Numbered from the stretch's first letter, positions 47,135-59,400 are shown. The stretch: DNA of 64,000 nucleotides from Limnanthes douglasii subsp. nivea (GCA_036936605.1 JAUPFV010000005.1:123560453-123624452), one strand, 5' to 3'. Notes: a model not told the origin generated them from the letters alone. Translations and numbers: made by a program.

Positions 47135-47439
47135 TGATTTAAACCACGTGGGTTGTAATAATTATCTTCGATATGTGTGTATTTTTGTATATATTATGTG
47201 TCACGACATTAGTCCCTCATCCATATTATGTTATCCTTACATGTCTGATAACGCTATCCTATTTTTAAGTAGCTTTTTGGATGTTATTAAAATCTTAATC
47301 TTTCCTACAAATTTCGAATCATTTCTTTGAAAATGATACTTCAAATCACAACTAATACTGATACTATCTTATATATTTACATGTGTCGGTTCATATATGA
47401 TACTTCAAATCACAACTAATAATAATGGTTTTAAAAAAC

Positions 47440-48066
47440 ATTTCAGACTAAAAAAGTAAACGAACGTGAAAATGTAAACAATATGACCATTTTAGGCCAC
47501 TTTGAAGTAGTTTTTTCTACTTTTTGAGTTTTTTTTATTTCCACAAAATTCAAATTATTTGGGCCAAATGACTAATGTATAATGTTGGTAAAAAGAAAAA
47601 TCAGTTTTGGAGTCGGGAAAGTCACAAAATGTGACCATCTTAGGCTACTTTGAAGTAGTTTTTTCTACTTTTTTGAGTTTTTTTTCCATAAAATTCGAAT
47701 CATTTCGGCCAAATGACTAATGTATAATGTTGGTAAAAAGAAAAATCAGTTTTGGAGTCGGGGAAAGTCACAAAATGTGACCATCTTAGGCTACTTTGAA
47801 GTAGTTTTTTCTACTTTTTTGAGTTTTTTTTCCACAAAATTCGAATCATTTCGGCCAAATGACTAATGTATAATGTTGGTAAAAAGAAAAATAAGTTTTG
47901 GAGTCGGGAAAGTCACAAAATGTGACCATCTTAGGCTTTGAAGTAGTTTTTTCTACTTTTTTGAGTTTTTTTTTTCACAAAAATGAATCATTTCGGCCAA
48001 ATGACTAATGTATAATGTTGGTAAAAAGAAAAATCAGTTTTGGAGTCGGGAAAGTCACAAAATGGT
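47440..48066. repeat. 145-bp tandem repeat, about four copies
   Basis: The anchor word AATGTTGGTAAAAAGAAAAA starts at 47581, 47726, 47872 and 48014, giving periods of 145, 146 and 142. Each unit contains CTACTTTGAAGTAG (a 6-bp inverted repeat) followed by TTTTTTCTACTT, so two alternative small hairpins are possible. The last unit has lost the first CTACTT. It lies downstream of the transposase gene. Confidence 0.95.
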
Positions 48067-48089
48067 GAAAATACTAAATTTACAAAGGG

Positions 48090-48250
48090 TTTCGCGAACA
48101 GAGGAGGCTGTAAATCGCCCGATTCGCGAATGCAGGCTACTGTGATTTGGCAAAATCGTGAACATCACGTTCGCGATTTTGCCATATCATAGCGCTCGAC
48201 GTTCGCAATTTTGGCAAAATTAAACGTTCCCCATTTGCAAATTTGCCACT
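48090..48250. repeat. TTCGCGA/TTCGCAA cluster, middle of the MULE
   Basis: Several copies of TTCGCGAA, GTTCGCGATTTTGCC and GTTCGCAATTTTGGC, the same words as at 42240-42475 and 51390-51560. No coding. Confidence 0.75.
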
Positions 48251-48472
48251 GTGCCGAATTTTAGAATTTTTTCCCACTTTTTTTGATAGAATTGCAATTT
48301 TTTGGGGAACTTGCTATTTAATTTTTTGTACAACTTGTTTTTACAATAAGGATATGAAATGGAATTTTCAAAATAAATAAAACGTGGGAGTATCGATTAC
48401 AAACCGAGGTGAAAGTAAAAAAAGTATTCTTAAACACAACGGGATAAAAACAAGTAATGCATAATCAAATTA

Positions 48473-51292
48473 TTAGTCTTCACCCAAATCGAAGACACGT
48501 GGTGGCTCTTCGTGTGTGATCGATGGTTGCGCGGGCTTTATTTGGTTATGTTTGTTCAATCTCTTGTCGAGCGGTATTGCCCAAACGGTGACGTCATGAT
48601 CCGTGCGAAACGGAAACCAAGTATGATAAATTTTCGGAAGTGGTCCATTCAACACAACCTACACAAATAAAAGCTAGATAAATATTTGGTCACAAAAATA
48701 ATATTTAAAATTGAAACACACATTTGTATACTTACTTTGACGAAATGGTTACCGTGTACGAAACCTATACCAACTTCCAGGTTAGGACACGATCGAGGAG
48801 GCACACCGCGCAGAGGTAGATAAGTGTACGATTGGTGGAGTGAAATGTGGTATACGATACATTGGTATCTAATGGCTATCACTAACCCTAAATCGGGTAA
48901 CGTCATTCAATGCCTAGTACCGGCACCATACAATTCGAAAACGTTCAACCTTCTCACTAGGTTATCTACACCTTGTGAACCATCAAACACTCTCTCCCAT
49001 AGCTCACGTTCATTTTGCAATTCGCCGATCAAATCCCGTCTAACTTGGTCCCATGAATCGGATTTACCGTATACCGTCAAAGCAACGGCCCGGAATCCGC
49101 AATTACCGTCGGGAGAGACGTCTTCGACGCTAGAAATATAGTCATGCAAATAGTTAGGAAACTAACTCTCGTACCCGCTAAAATCTTGGCCCTTTGATGA
49201 TTTTTTCGGTCGAGGCACTTTATCTTTCTTTGGTCGAGCCTTGGTTTTCGTTTTTTCTTTCGTCTTGGCTTTTGGCGCTAGAAATGTTCTATTACCTACC
49301 GAGGCGGCCGTGCTACCAATCGTGCCGGGAGTGCTAGCGCCTAGACTACCATCGTATTCCCACTCGCTAGGGTCCCGTTGAGTTGAATTGTCCCGGCCGG
49401 CTTTATACCTACCCTTAGTAACAACCGGCTCCTTAGGTTCCAAAACATGACTTCTAGCGGGATCTAGGATTTGCATCATCCTATTTATAATGTGGTCTTG
49501 GATGTGTTGCCCGTAACCGCGGATGGTGCTATCTATTAAGGAGAGTTTTCTAATGAGCTCGTCTTCGGTATCAAACTCCTCATTAGGTTTGATCCTTAAC
49601 GTACTCCAATAGACATCACACTCATCTTTTCTAACCGGCCTTCCTTCTTTATAAATAAAAGCTAATTCGCATGCACATGGTAAATTATGAGTTGTCCTAA
49701 TAACACACCCACACATTCCGGGTGTGAACCATATTTTCAAGGCCGTTGCAAGATTTGTCTCTATTAATTCTATAGCTTGAGATGAAAGCTCACCTTTGAC
49801 ATCCTTGTAGATGGTTTTGTTACGCCCCCTAGTTGAGTTTCTTGGACGATACGTACTACGCTCGAATGACTCAAAAATGTTAGAGTGTTGAGCGGTTAGC
49901 AATGCATGAACATGTTTCCAAAATTGTTCGAACGTGCATAGACTACTACCAATTTCCCGCTTGAGGCTAGAGTGAGCACTCTCCGCCCTATAACATGAAA
50001 TAAAATACATTATATTTCTAACACTTTATATTAAAAAATATTGTGTGGATATGGAAATATAACTCACCGATTTCTAGTTTGGTTTCCAAAATGTTTAAAT
50101 TTGTTCTTGTGAATATTGAGGAATTTGTGTCCATATTCATCAATTCATTGCTTCATAACGTAGTCGATAGCCAATGGACACAATGCGTACGTGTGGTGCA
50201 TATCGGCAAAGTTTTTGTTATAATCTTCAAGCGTGGCCGAATAGGCTACCTTTTGGTAATATTCCCCGAACTCTTCGGCCATGTCCGAATTCGGAAAAAA
50301 AAATTTAGCGTAAGAGGTGACGTTCTTACCAATATGCCAAGTGCATAGCATATGAGTTGCGTCCAGAAATATATCATCGATAGCATTCATTAAAGCCAAC
50401 TCCCTATCGGTGACGATAATGTTAGGTAATGCGCACTTGTTGTTCGTCAACACCTTCTTTAGAGCACTCAATCCCCAAGTGTAGTTCTCTTGTTTCTCGG
50501 AGCTCAAAAAAACAAAAACAACACAAAATGTCTTCTTCGTCGGAGTTTGGCTCACTATTTCAAGTAAAGGCATCTTATACCTTGTAGTCTTGTACGTGAT
50601 ATCCATTATAAGAACTTGAGGAAACGTGCGCATGAAATCGATGCTTTTAGGGTGTGCAAAAAACAACTCGAGGATCTCGTTCGTTGCTTCACAACTTCGC
50701 TCCCAAACATAGTACTCTTGTTCTTTTAACTTAGCAAACAAGTATTGCATTTGGGTCTTGCCCACTTTATCAACCAAATCATGTTTTGCCGCATGTTGTA
50801 TATCGTGCGCATGCTTGATACATTTTGCGGGTCTTTAATCTTCAAACCGTGATATATCTCTCTCGATCGAGAACTGACTTCCGTTTGACTACGAACGAAC
50901 AATTGTTCTTCGAATTTTAGTCTAGCGGCTCGTGAGTGACCATCCAAGTGCAAAAATGGTTTGTGGTTGTGTTTCCCGTTTAGCACAACCACTTCCCAAT
51001 AACCCGGTAGCTCTGAGATTGGACTCCCTCTTAAATAGAACGGACACCCGTATTTTTTCGATGAACATTCTCGACGCTTCTTAACATACCCCGGTTTGGG
51101 GTTAGGTTTGTAAACCCCGTGCCTCTCGCACCTAAAATATATCCTAGGAGTTTTCATGCTTTTGCTGTCGTCGTCGTTTTTACTCCGGACCACAATGAAT
51201 CCTAGTTTTATGCTTTCTGACTCGATCCAATCAACCAAATCGGCTTTGGTGTTAGAAGTGTCCGTACTAAACACTTTCGTGTAATCGGCCAT
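48473..51292 (-). pseudogene. FAR1-type DNA-binding / MULE transposase / OTU protease fusion, decayed
   Basis: Three exons on the minus strand: 51292-50068, 49987-48736 and 48658-48473, all GT-AG. Summed length is 2,663 nt, one short of a multiple of three. Order: FAR1-like zinc domain (YFRCERHGVY, CSSKKYGCPF, VVLNGKHNH); MULE DDE region with MDITYKTTRYKMPLL, TDRELALMNAID and CTWHIGKNV; AESAHSSLKRE; a SWIM-like CGCVIRTTHNLPCAC; a lysine-rich linker; an OTU domain with the nucleophile block DVSPDGNCGFRAV and the later FVHGNHFVKV. Lesions: a one-base shift near 50784-50790 and stops at 50145-50147, 49162-49164 and 48907-48909. The first and third stops sit where Trp is usual, the second where Gln would fit, all explicable by C-to-T or G-to-A changes. 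FAR1/MULE proteins with an OTU tail are known in plants; here the gene is inside a MULE. Confidence 0.88.
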
Positions 51293-51389
51293 CGAACATG
51301 GCGGTAGATCGGGTTCCTACATATGTCATTGATGCAATTATATGAGAACATATTTAAATCTAGATGATCGTTTAATTTCCAAAACAGGT

Positions 51390-51560
51390 CATTTTTGCGA
51401 ACAAAAAATTCGATATTTCAGCCAAATCGTGTGTAGTGCACTCGTTTATTTGGAGAAATCGCGAAGTAGCTCCGTTCGCAGAAATACCAGATGGACGAAG
51501 GTACCGTTCGCAATTTTGCATGATTTTCGAATTCCTACTTCGCAGTTCATCCAATATATA
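51390..51560. repeat. TTCGCAA cluster near the right end of the MULE
   Basis: Copies of TTCGCAATTTTGCA, GTTCGCAGAAA, TCGCGAAGTA and TTGCGAACA. It lies upstream of the transposase ATG and ~340-510 bp from the right end, mirroring the left cluster. Confidence 0.75.
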
Positions 51561-51854
51561 GCGGTGGCACCGCTATATTCGCACAGACTTGAAAAAATTC
51601 GGAAAATACCTCATTTTGGGTTTCCAAGTGGTCCGTCAACGGCTCTTCTTCCTCCGATGCAAAATCATCAAGGTTACAGCTGAAACCTTCACTCCAATCA
51701 CTCAAATCCATGGGTTTTTAGAGTTTTTAGTTAGTTTAGAAAGAGAAAGCTCTAGGGAGAAGTTGGAGAAAAATTGGTGTTTGGTTAGAAACTTTGACTT
51801 ATAAATGAAGGGCAAAACGAACACTTCACATTGAAGAAAAAAAATTCTGAATTT

Positions 51855-51898
51855 GGGGTCTCATTATAGCCAAATGGGATCTCATTATAGCCTTGCCC
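51855..51898. repeat. MULE right terminal inverted repeat
   Basis: Two direct copies of the motif (51855-51870 and 51877-51892) followed by TTGCCC. Its reverse complement aligns with 41786-41829 at 35/44 positions. Confidence 0.85.
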
Positions 51899-51907
51899 AC
51901 TAATGTA
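51899..51907. repeat. 9-bp target-site duplication of the MULE, right copy
   Basis: ACTAATGTA, 7/9 identical to the left copy AATAATATA. Confidence 0.7.
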
Positions 51908-52835
51908 TTTAGTACCTAAATAATGACACGCTCTGTTTCTTTATTCAAACAACGAGGCAAAGAACCCATTAGTCATGGGCTTGAGCCTCAGGCTTCTTTC
52001 ATTATTAAAAAAAATTAATCAAGTGTTGCATAAAATTAATTCGCAGTATTAATTGGAAATTATGTTTTCAACTCACTTCTAATATGTTGTATTTAATATT
52101 TAAATAAATATATATATTAAAAAATTGAGTTACCGGTATTTAAAGCAAGTTCAATTATCATTAATATGAAAAGAAAATTATTGGAATATATGTAACAATT
52201 GTAATATCTTTTATTTGTAGAGGATAATCTTATTTGTTTTTTTATCCTAAGACTCTCATTAATAGATTTATATTTTATATATTAGGTTAGATTTCTAATA
52301 TATATATTAAATTAGATTAGGCTCGTAATAGATTTGCATACCATTATATTAGAAGTGATTAGAGTAAGGCCTCAACGACTTTTAGCATAGATAGATTAAA
52401 TTTGAACAGATTCTTTTAATATATATAATATTAATCTATATTGTTATATATTAAACCCTACCTGCAAGATATAGTTTTTTATTTTTACTATCATTCAGAA
52501 AACTTTAACTACACAGTAATTTTTTTTTGTTTTCAGTTACAAATACTAAGATATTTATTATGTTTTTATATTTCTAGAAACTTTGCTATCTGTTTTATGT
52601 GAAGAATGAGTTGAAAAATAGAGTGAGCTCCATTGCTTAATGATTGTGTCGAAAAAGGGTGTTCACCATGATTGGTTACACAACTATCCTTCAATATTTA
52701 CAAACTATGAGTAAAAGAAAAGTACAAGTAAATTTTTTATTTTATATTATGTCATGACACGGACAATTCAATATTTTAAATTGTAATATAAACCATATTT
52801 GATATAACCATTTTATATTTTATTTTAATTTATTT

Positions 52836-52874
<39 letters not shown>

Positions 52875-53165
52875 ATAATAATTAAAAAGTCCAAAACACC
52901 ATAAACTCTAAATATTTTTTTAAAAAATCGTCCCAGGATAAATAATTTTTGTAGTTTTTTATATAAACTCAAATATATTTTTTATTTCCACAAACTTCCA
53001 AATGATCCAAAATGCCTCTATGAAGGTTTAAAGTGACAACCGTCGTAGTAAATCTAAAATCAGTTATTTTTGAAATTTAAAAACCAATCCAACCATACTA
53101 AAACATCTAACAAAAACATTTGAAATGTTATTATTTTAAAAGATAAAATAACTTTTTGGTATACC
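51908..53165. other. AT-rich intergenic, no gene seen
   Basis: No coding region or paired repeat recognised. It contains a (TA)n microsatellite at 52838-52871. Confidence 0.6.
52838..52871. repeat. (AT)n microsatellite
   Basis: Seventeen AT dinucleotides in a row. Confidence 0.95.
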
Positions 53166-53169
53166 ATAA

Positions 53170-54060
53170 AAACTACAAATATTTTAAAGATAAAAATATA
53201 AATTGATTGAAATATGATCCTTGAACAAACGTTAGACTTTTATTCAAACAGAAAAAAGATATCTTATCTTATCACGGCTATTAAAAAACTAAGAATCATG
53301 TAGTCCGATAATGTGTAAAGGTATGAGAAATTCATTTGAATGTCTCCTTAAATTACTATTTTAAGTTAATATTTTGCGTCACTTCTTTAAAATAGTTGAA
53401 CTTTGAGTTTTGAACAATTCTTTTTAGACGATTATACTATTATTTACAGCTATTGAAACTTTTTAAATCAGGTAATGCGACAGATGGCGTGCAAGTTATG
53501 AGAATTCCTTTAGATGTCCTGAAATTTGATGGTTGAATAAATCTTATCACTTTATTATTTAAAAATATAATTAAGATCTCTTATACCATCACAAATTAAA
53601 TAATTTAATAACTATGCAACATGACAGTGGGCAAGTTATGAGGCAAACATTTGAAAGTTCTCTTGTATACTTTATGTTAATATTTTGTATTATTTCTTCA
53701 ATATAAATTAAAGTACTGCCGTCGAACCTACTTTTAACCTTTATTATTATTACTTTATGAAGAAAACCATATATTATACCCTCTCCTTTATTAAATTTTA
53801 AAAGATATGTAATATGTTAATGGGTAAGTTATGAGATTCATTTCAATATACACTCTGATTATATATTTCAAGTTAATATTTCATATTATCCCTTTATTTA
53901 TGATCAAAATTTGATACTTGTTATATTTTATAATTCCATTATTGAAACAAATACTGAAATCTCTGTAATATTACCGTTATTAGAATTCTAAAAAACTATG
54001 AAACATAGTAATGTATAAATTGTAAAAAAATTATAGGTAGAAACAATCTATATTAATACT
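53170..54060. repeat. Degenerate ~140-190-bp tandem array
   Basis: Diverged units share CAAGTTATGAGA-like words (near 53317, 53500, 53633, 53826) and TTAATATTTTGTATTATTTC-like words (near 53369, 53679, 53873). The spacing varies between about 140 and 190 bp. It looks like an old satellite-like array. Confidence 0.55.
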
Positions 54061-56435
54061 ATTAGAAATGTTATTGAATAAATGTGATTTAAAACATGTA
54101 TTGGATATCTGAAATAGAATCAATAATAAGATTCATATAAAATCTGATATGGAATATGTAATAAACTTTTATAAATCAATTTCTTTTATTGTTCAAATAT
54201 TTTTGGATTTTTTTGGACGTGATAAATTTATAAATTTTGTTTAATCGACTAAAAAAATTCGTTTTGGTAAACTTAAATAAAATTTTAAATAAAATATATT
54301 CATTTGTGTGTTTTCATCCCTTATCCCAATAAAATTAAGATTAAAAAAATTATCCAAACCTGAATATGTTAGTTTTTGTCCGGGCAACAAATACGGTTCA
54401 CCAAAGCGATCTAATGATTAATTGTTGCCGGTAGTGTTATTGCAAAATTGTTTTTTACAAAATTATTTTTACAACGTTCCCGTTTTTTCGGTTGGCAAAA
54501 TCTATTGTAAATAGAAGCATTTTAGCATAACCTATTTTAAATCATTTATTGAAAATGGGTCTGTTTTTTACAACGGAGTTTCAACGAACCTACTATCTGG
54601 TTGCATAACCTGTTTTGTTGAAATGATTTTGTAATGCATTTGTTTTATTATTATTTTTAATTAATCTATTATATTTAATTCCTCTCTTTTGTAAAATGGG
54701 TAATGTGTAAAATTTTACTTACAACACACCTATTTTATCCTATCTAAAAAATGAAAACTAAATATTCTCTCTCTTTTTTCCTTTTCATTACCGCAAAAAC
54801 CTTAAATGAAATTTACTTCTACAACTTTCCTATTTTATCTCATAAAATAATAAACACTAAGTATTCCTTTTATTTTTTCCTTTCCATTATAACCAAAATC
54901 TAAATCGAACTACCTTATTATCTCTCCCTAAAGTTGATTCCCTTTATTTGTTCATTTCCATTATAATTAAACCCTAAATCAAACTACCTTCGTATCTCTC
55001 TCTGTGTCGTTTTCAACACTTGCCACACTTATGACTTGGTTTTGAGATTTTCTAAAAAAATATTTTGATTCGTACATTTAGGTTTTTCAATTCCAAAATC
55101 AAAATACGATACCGATATGGAAGCAGGAAAATAAAATCGACTCATCATCGTGAAAGATATGCATATGCGTTCTATAATCTCGATTGTCATAAAGAGCTTA
55201 CACTCTTTTTTATCTTCTCTATATTTCTTTATTGCGGCAACTGATATTAGATGAGTGGAAAGTAATTACTTAACGATTTTGACAAGATAACCGTAACGAA
55301 ATCGGCTTTGAACGACTTAACAAGAAGACCTTCAGCTCTTTGGTGAAATGAAAGAAGACTAGCGAAGGCTCCATGATTCATAGAATTCAAAAAGAACCCT
55401 AAAATTCCTAGTTACTTTTGTAATCCAAGAATGTCCAAATCTTTGTTGAATTTCTCTTACATTCCTCACCAAATGTTCTTCAAGTTTTGTCAAGAATTTC
55501 AGCTATCAGGTAATTTCTATTTTGCAATAACTCATTCAAATTAAAGGAATTGGAAAAAGTTTAGGTTTTTAACTTCAGAGTTTTGCGTTTCTATCATCGA
55601 GTCGATTTTTTTATAAGATTTTGTTTACTATTTTTCTTTTTTAGGAAAGATATTATGTTTTAAGATAGGTATACTTGCAGAAATACAATACATGTAAAAT
55701 ATATACAAATTGATGATAATGGTAAGTCAGTTTTTAAGCTTGATTCGGAAATATAAAAAAATCTTAATGTTATTTTGATGGTATAGCTGCTAATTTGCAA
55801 AAAAATAACTTTGATATTAAGCTTACTGCTTATTAAGAAGATTGACCTAAATTTTTAACTAGAATCATATTTTCAATGATCAATATCTCTATTTGGTGTA
55901 AGTTCTTATATCTTCCTGTTATTTTGTGGTACAAGTTTTGATATGTGATACTATGTCAATGGATCTAAAAATCACGTTACTGTCCTACAAAAGGAGAGAA
56001 ATACACTTGTAAGTGAGTTTTTTATAAGTATGTTTCATTGTTTTCCTTTCGGTGTAATTTACTTTGTCAAACTCAAATTTGACTAGTTTTTCATTTCAGT
56101 GGCTGCAACCTTCTTTCACAGTGTTGCGAATCCAATGAAGCCTATGTTTCTTGTTGTTTGAATCTTGTTCGAGCACTGATGGATAGCTTGTATGCTATTA
56201 TTATTATTTTCTCTTTGTATTTTTTTTATTCGTTGATCATCTGCAGAAACGAAAACAATATTATTGAAGTAAATTTAATTGATGACACATGACGAGGAGG
56301 ACTACGTTGATGCAACAAGTGGGAGATATGATTATCAGTCCAATTATTAATTCATTTATGTTTTGGCCACAAACACTTGTCTGGGAAACATGACGAGCTG
56401 AAGAGAAAACAACATCATTACTTGAAGAAGCCACA
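54061..56435. other. AT-rich, no gene recognised
   Basis: No coding region recognised. At ~54430-54650 there is a run of words such as TTTTTACAACGTT, ATTGTAAA and TTTTACAACGG, of the kind found near the ends of plant CACTA transposons. Similar words occur on the far side of the PP2A pseudogene at ~59980-60206. Confidence 0.45.
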
Positions 56436-56439
56436 ATCC

Positions 56440-59400
56440 ATGCCTTTAAGCTTGATTTTTCCTCTTCAATGGAAGCTCCCTCAAGTTTTCGTCGTAACAA
56501 TCCCCACCAAACCTCAAGATGGTAACGAATTCCAGTCCTCTAACTATCTGATTAGCAAATTTGTCTATGCATATGTATAGTTATGCATTGTGAGGTTATT
56601 AAATTGTTAGTAAATCGAATAAATAATGAATTATGGTTGATGATGATCACACCTCTATAATCGCGGAATTGGTTTATAGTTCAGTGAAGAAGTTTTGGAG
56701 AATGGCTGATCGTTACTTTTTAGCTGTCTTTGATTCTTATTCTCATCAATTGATCTTTTAGTAGTGTTAAGAGTTTTGCTGATGTAACTTAATAAGTGTA
56801 TGTTGTTTCATCTGATTACATGTCTGCTATTGAGTTTGAGAAGAGTGGTGATTACCTAGCAGTTGGAGAACAAGGTGGTCGTGTTGTTATATTCGAGACC
56901 ACGGATGAGAGAATGTAAGAGTTTTGCTTACCATTCTTATGGATTAGGCTATTGAGTTATTTTGTTTAGTCGTATGGTTTTTTTGATATGGTTTTGTATA
57001 TTAGATTCTTAGACTCTAAAGCACCGCTATCCTAGACAAGAATTAGAGAAATTATATTTGGTACCCGATCGTCATCCTGAATATTAGTACAAGACCGAGT
57101 TTCAGAGTCATGAGCCAGAGGTATGCTTTTAATATTACATATTCAATAGTGTTGTGCACGCATTAGACATTTTCGTTGATATTAATGGTGTTGTGTTTGA
57201 TATTTTTTGATTATCTCAACAGTTTAGAAATCAGGGATAAGATAAACAAAGTCAAATGGTGTCCAACACCAAACGAATCGCTATTTATACTATCAACAAA
57301 CGATAAGACAATTAAATTGTGGAAGGTGTGTATATCTTATATAAAATTTTACGATGTTAGTTGATTTTTTCTAATGCGCTACCATTTCAAAACTAAACCT
57401 ACGAAACATCTTGAAAAGTCAATGTGCTACTAGATACTTGTTCGCGTACGTTTTGTTTACTAGACTGCATTAATATGCACTACCTCTTCATTTTTATACG
57501 TCAGCGCATGAAAAATAGTCACAATGTTTTTCTTTAGAGAGACGGAAATAAAAGAGATGAAGAGATTGATGAATTTATTCGAATGTTTAAGCTATGGGCT
57601 TACAATTCAATCTGCTAACTAGTATAACTTAAAGTTTGTCCTTGCATTAAATGCCTACCACAATCTTAAGTTGTAGGCATATGCTATGTTTACTTGAGAT
57701 TTTAGTGTTTCTTTTTTCTGACTATATTAATTTCAAATTAAACACAGTTTATTTATAAAATAGTATGTGGATGTGACAGGTTAAAGAACATAAGTTGAAA
57801 TAAGAAAAAGAGATAGAAACTCCTCCTGTTTTTGTGTTTTTAGAAAATGTTTTCTTGCCTGAAAAAAGCTTTATTAGTGGACAAGAGACGTCTTCAATTT
57901 TAAATGGATATAGTCTAGAGTGGAAAGAAGAGTATATGGAAAACAACAAGTCGTCTCCAAAAGAAATGCATACTAAAGTAGGTATCTTGGAGTGAGATAA
58001 AACTTTTTTAGGCTTATAAGTGGCAAATTCTATTAACTAATTCATTTTCCTCCTACCCAGATATTTTACAAGTTTGTTATGTAATTAGATTACTCCCACT
58101 GAAGGCACTGCTCGTGCTAGATGTCGAAAGGTGTATGGTCATGCTCACACTTTTAATATCAAACCAATCTCAAATAATAGGTAAACGATTGTACTCTCTT
58201 TTTTAACATACAGTTCTACGCCACTAGGGATTTTTTATTCCAATCTTATGCGTTCTTTTTCATTAATTTCTTAGTTTAATTTTCCTAACTTTAAGGTTAG
58301 AGTTCAAAATTTGGGATTTTTTTATTTTAAAGCATTTGATGATGATAATTTGGTCGTAAACATTTACAGTGATGGCAAGACATTCATATCTGTTGATGAC
58401 CTTAAAATAAACTTATGGAACCTCGAGACCAGTAACTAGTATTTTAACATAATTGATATGAAACCATCAAATTTGAAGGATCTTACTGGTAACTCTAGCC
58501 ATCATAGTTATTTTAACGTAACCTTGAGATGTTAAATGCTGCAAATGTGAACATTGAAAGACGGTGTATTTGTGTACCTAAAGCAACATAATGACAAACA
58601 TTGTGATATGTTTTTTCTCCTCTCTCTCTTTCTTGAATAGTGTGTGTTTTTTCTAGTTCGGTGTGAAAACATTTCATTTATTAAAATAATTCTGATCGTG
58701 AATGTTTCAGTCAATTGCTTGAGTTTTTTTTTATCTTTTTCATTTCCAAATTCAAAGAGAAACGTATCTTATTTATCTAACTACTTGCACTAAAATTGTA
58801 ATTTTTAGAGATCATCACAACAGTTGAATTCCATCCAATTTCTTGTAATCTGCTAGCATTCAACACCTCAAGAGGTTTTATTCGCTTGGTTAACATGCGA
58901 CAGTCTATGTGATCATAGTAATAGAATGTGAGTTACGACTCATTATAGTGTTCTTTTTTCTCATGTTCATTTATTTCCAACTTGAGATCTGAAGTTTCTG
59001 TGGCCACTTGTGATGTTTCTGTTCTACAGGCTACAAAATGTAGACACTGGCAAAAATCTTTTCTTACTGAAAACATTGCTTTCATATATTATATAAATTT
59101 TGCTAATAATGGGCGGTACATCGTAAGCCGTGATTTCATGAACCTAAAGGTACTTTAATGTGGAAACTAGGATCAATTTGAATTTGTTGCTTTATAAGTG
59201 TTATTTTTGTTAATACTCTTATATTGTTCTGTATATAACACATGTAGTAGTTGTTGGCAATATTTCTCTTTGGAGGAATTCTTTGGCTCTTATATGATAA
59301 TCTTATAACTTTATTTTCCCCCAAAAGAATTGTACACGTGATATTGCTAAAATTTTATGGGTCATGAATTTTGTGGCAACGTTTTCAGCTGTGGGACATG

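Larger units (their letters stand above)
41786..51898. mobile_element. Composite Mutator-like element (MULE), 10.1 kb
   Basis: The outer 44 bp (41786-41829) match the reverse complement of 51855-51898 at 35 of 44 positions. Each end carries direct copies of a TATAATGAGAYC word (41816, 41832; and in reverse at 51855-51870 and 51877-51892). A 9-bp target duplication flanks it. Contents in order: PMD gene (+), small ORF A (-), small ORF B (+), small ORF C (-), 145-bp tandem array, FAR1-MULE transposase-OTU gene (-). The terminal motif also occurs inside at 45695-45751 and 47070-47134, which suggests a modular origin. The main genes carry stops and frameshifts, so this copy is probably non-autonomous. 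Confidence 0.88.

Noticed and set aside
52838..52871. (AT)n as a cruciform or matrix-attachment site
   Set aside because: A plain microsatellite; nothing else nearby supports a function.
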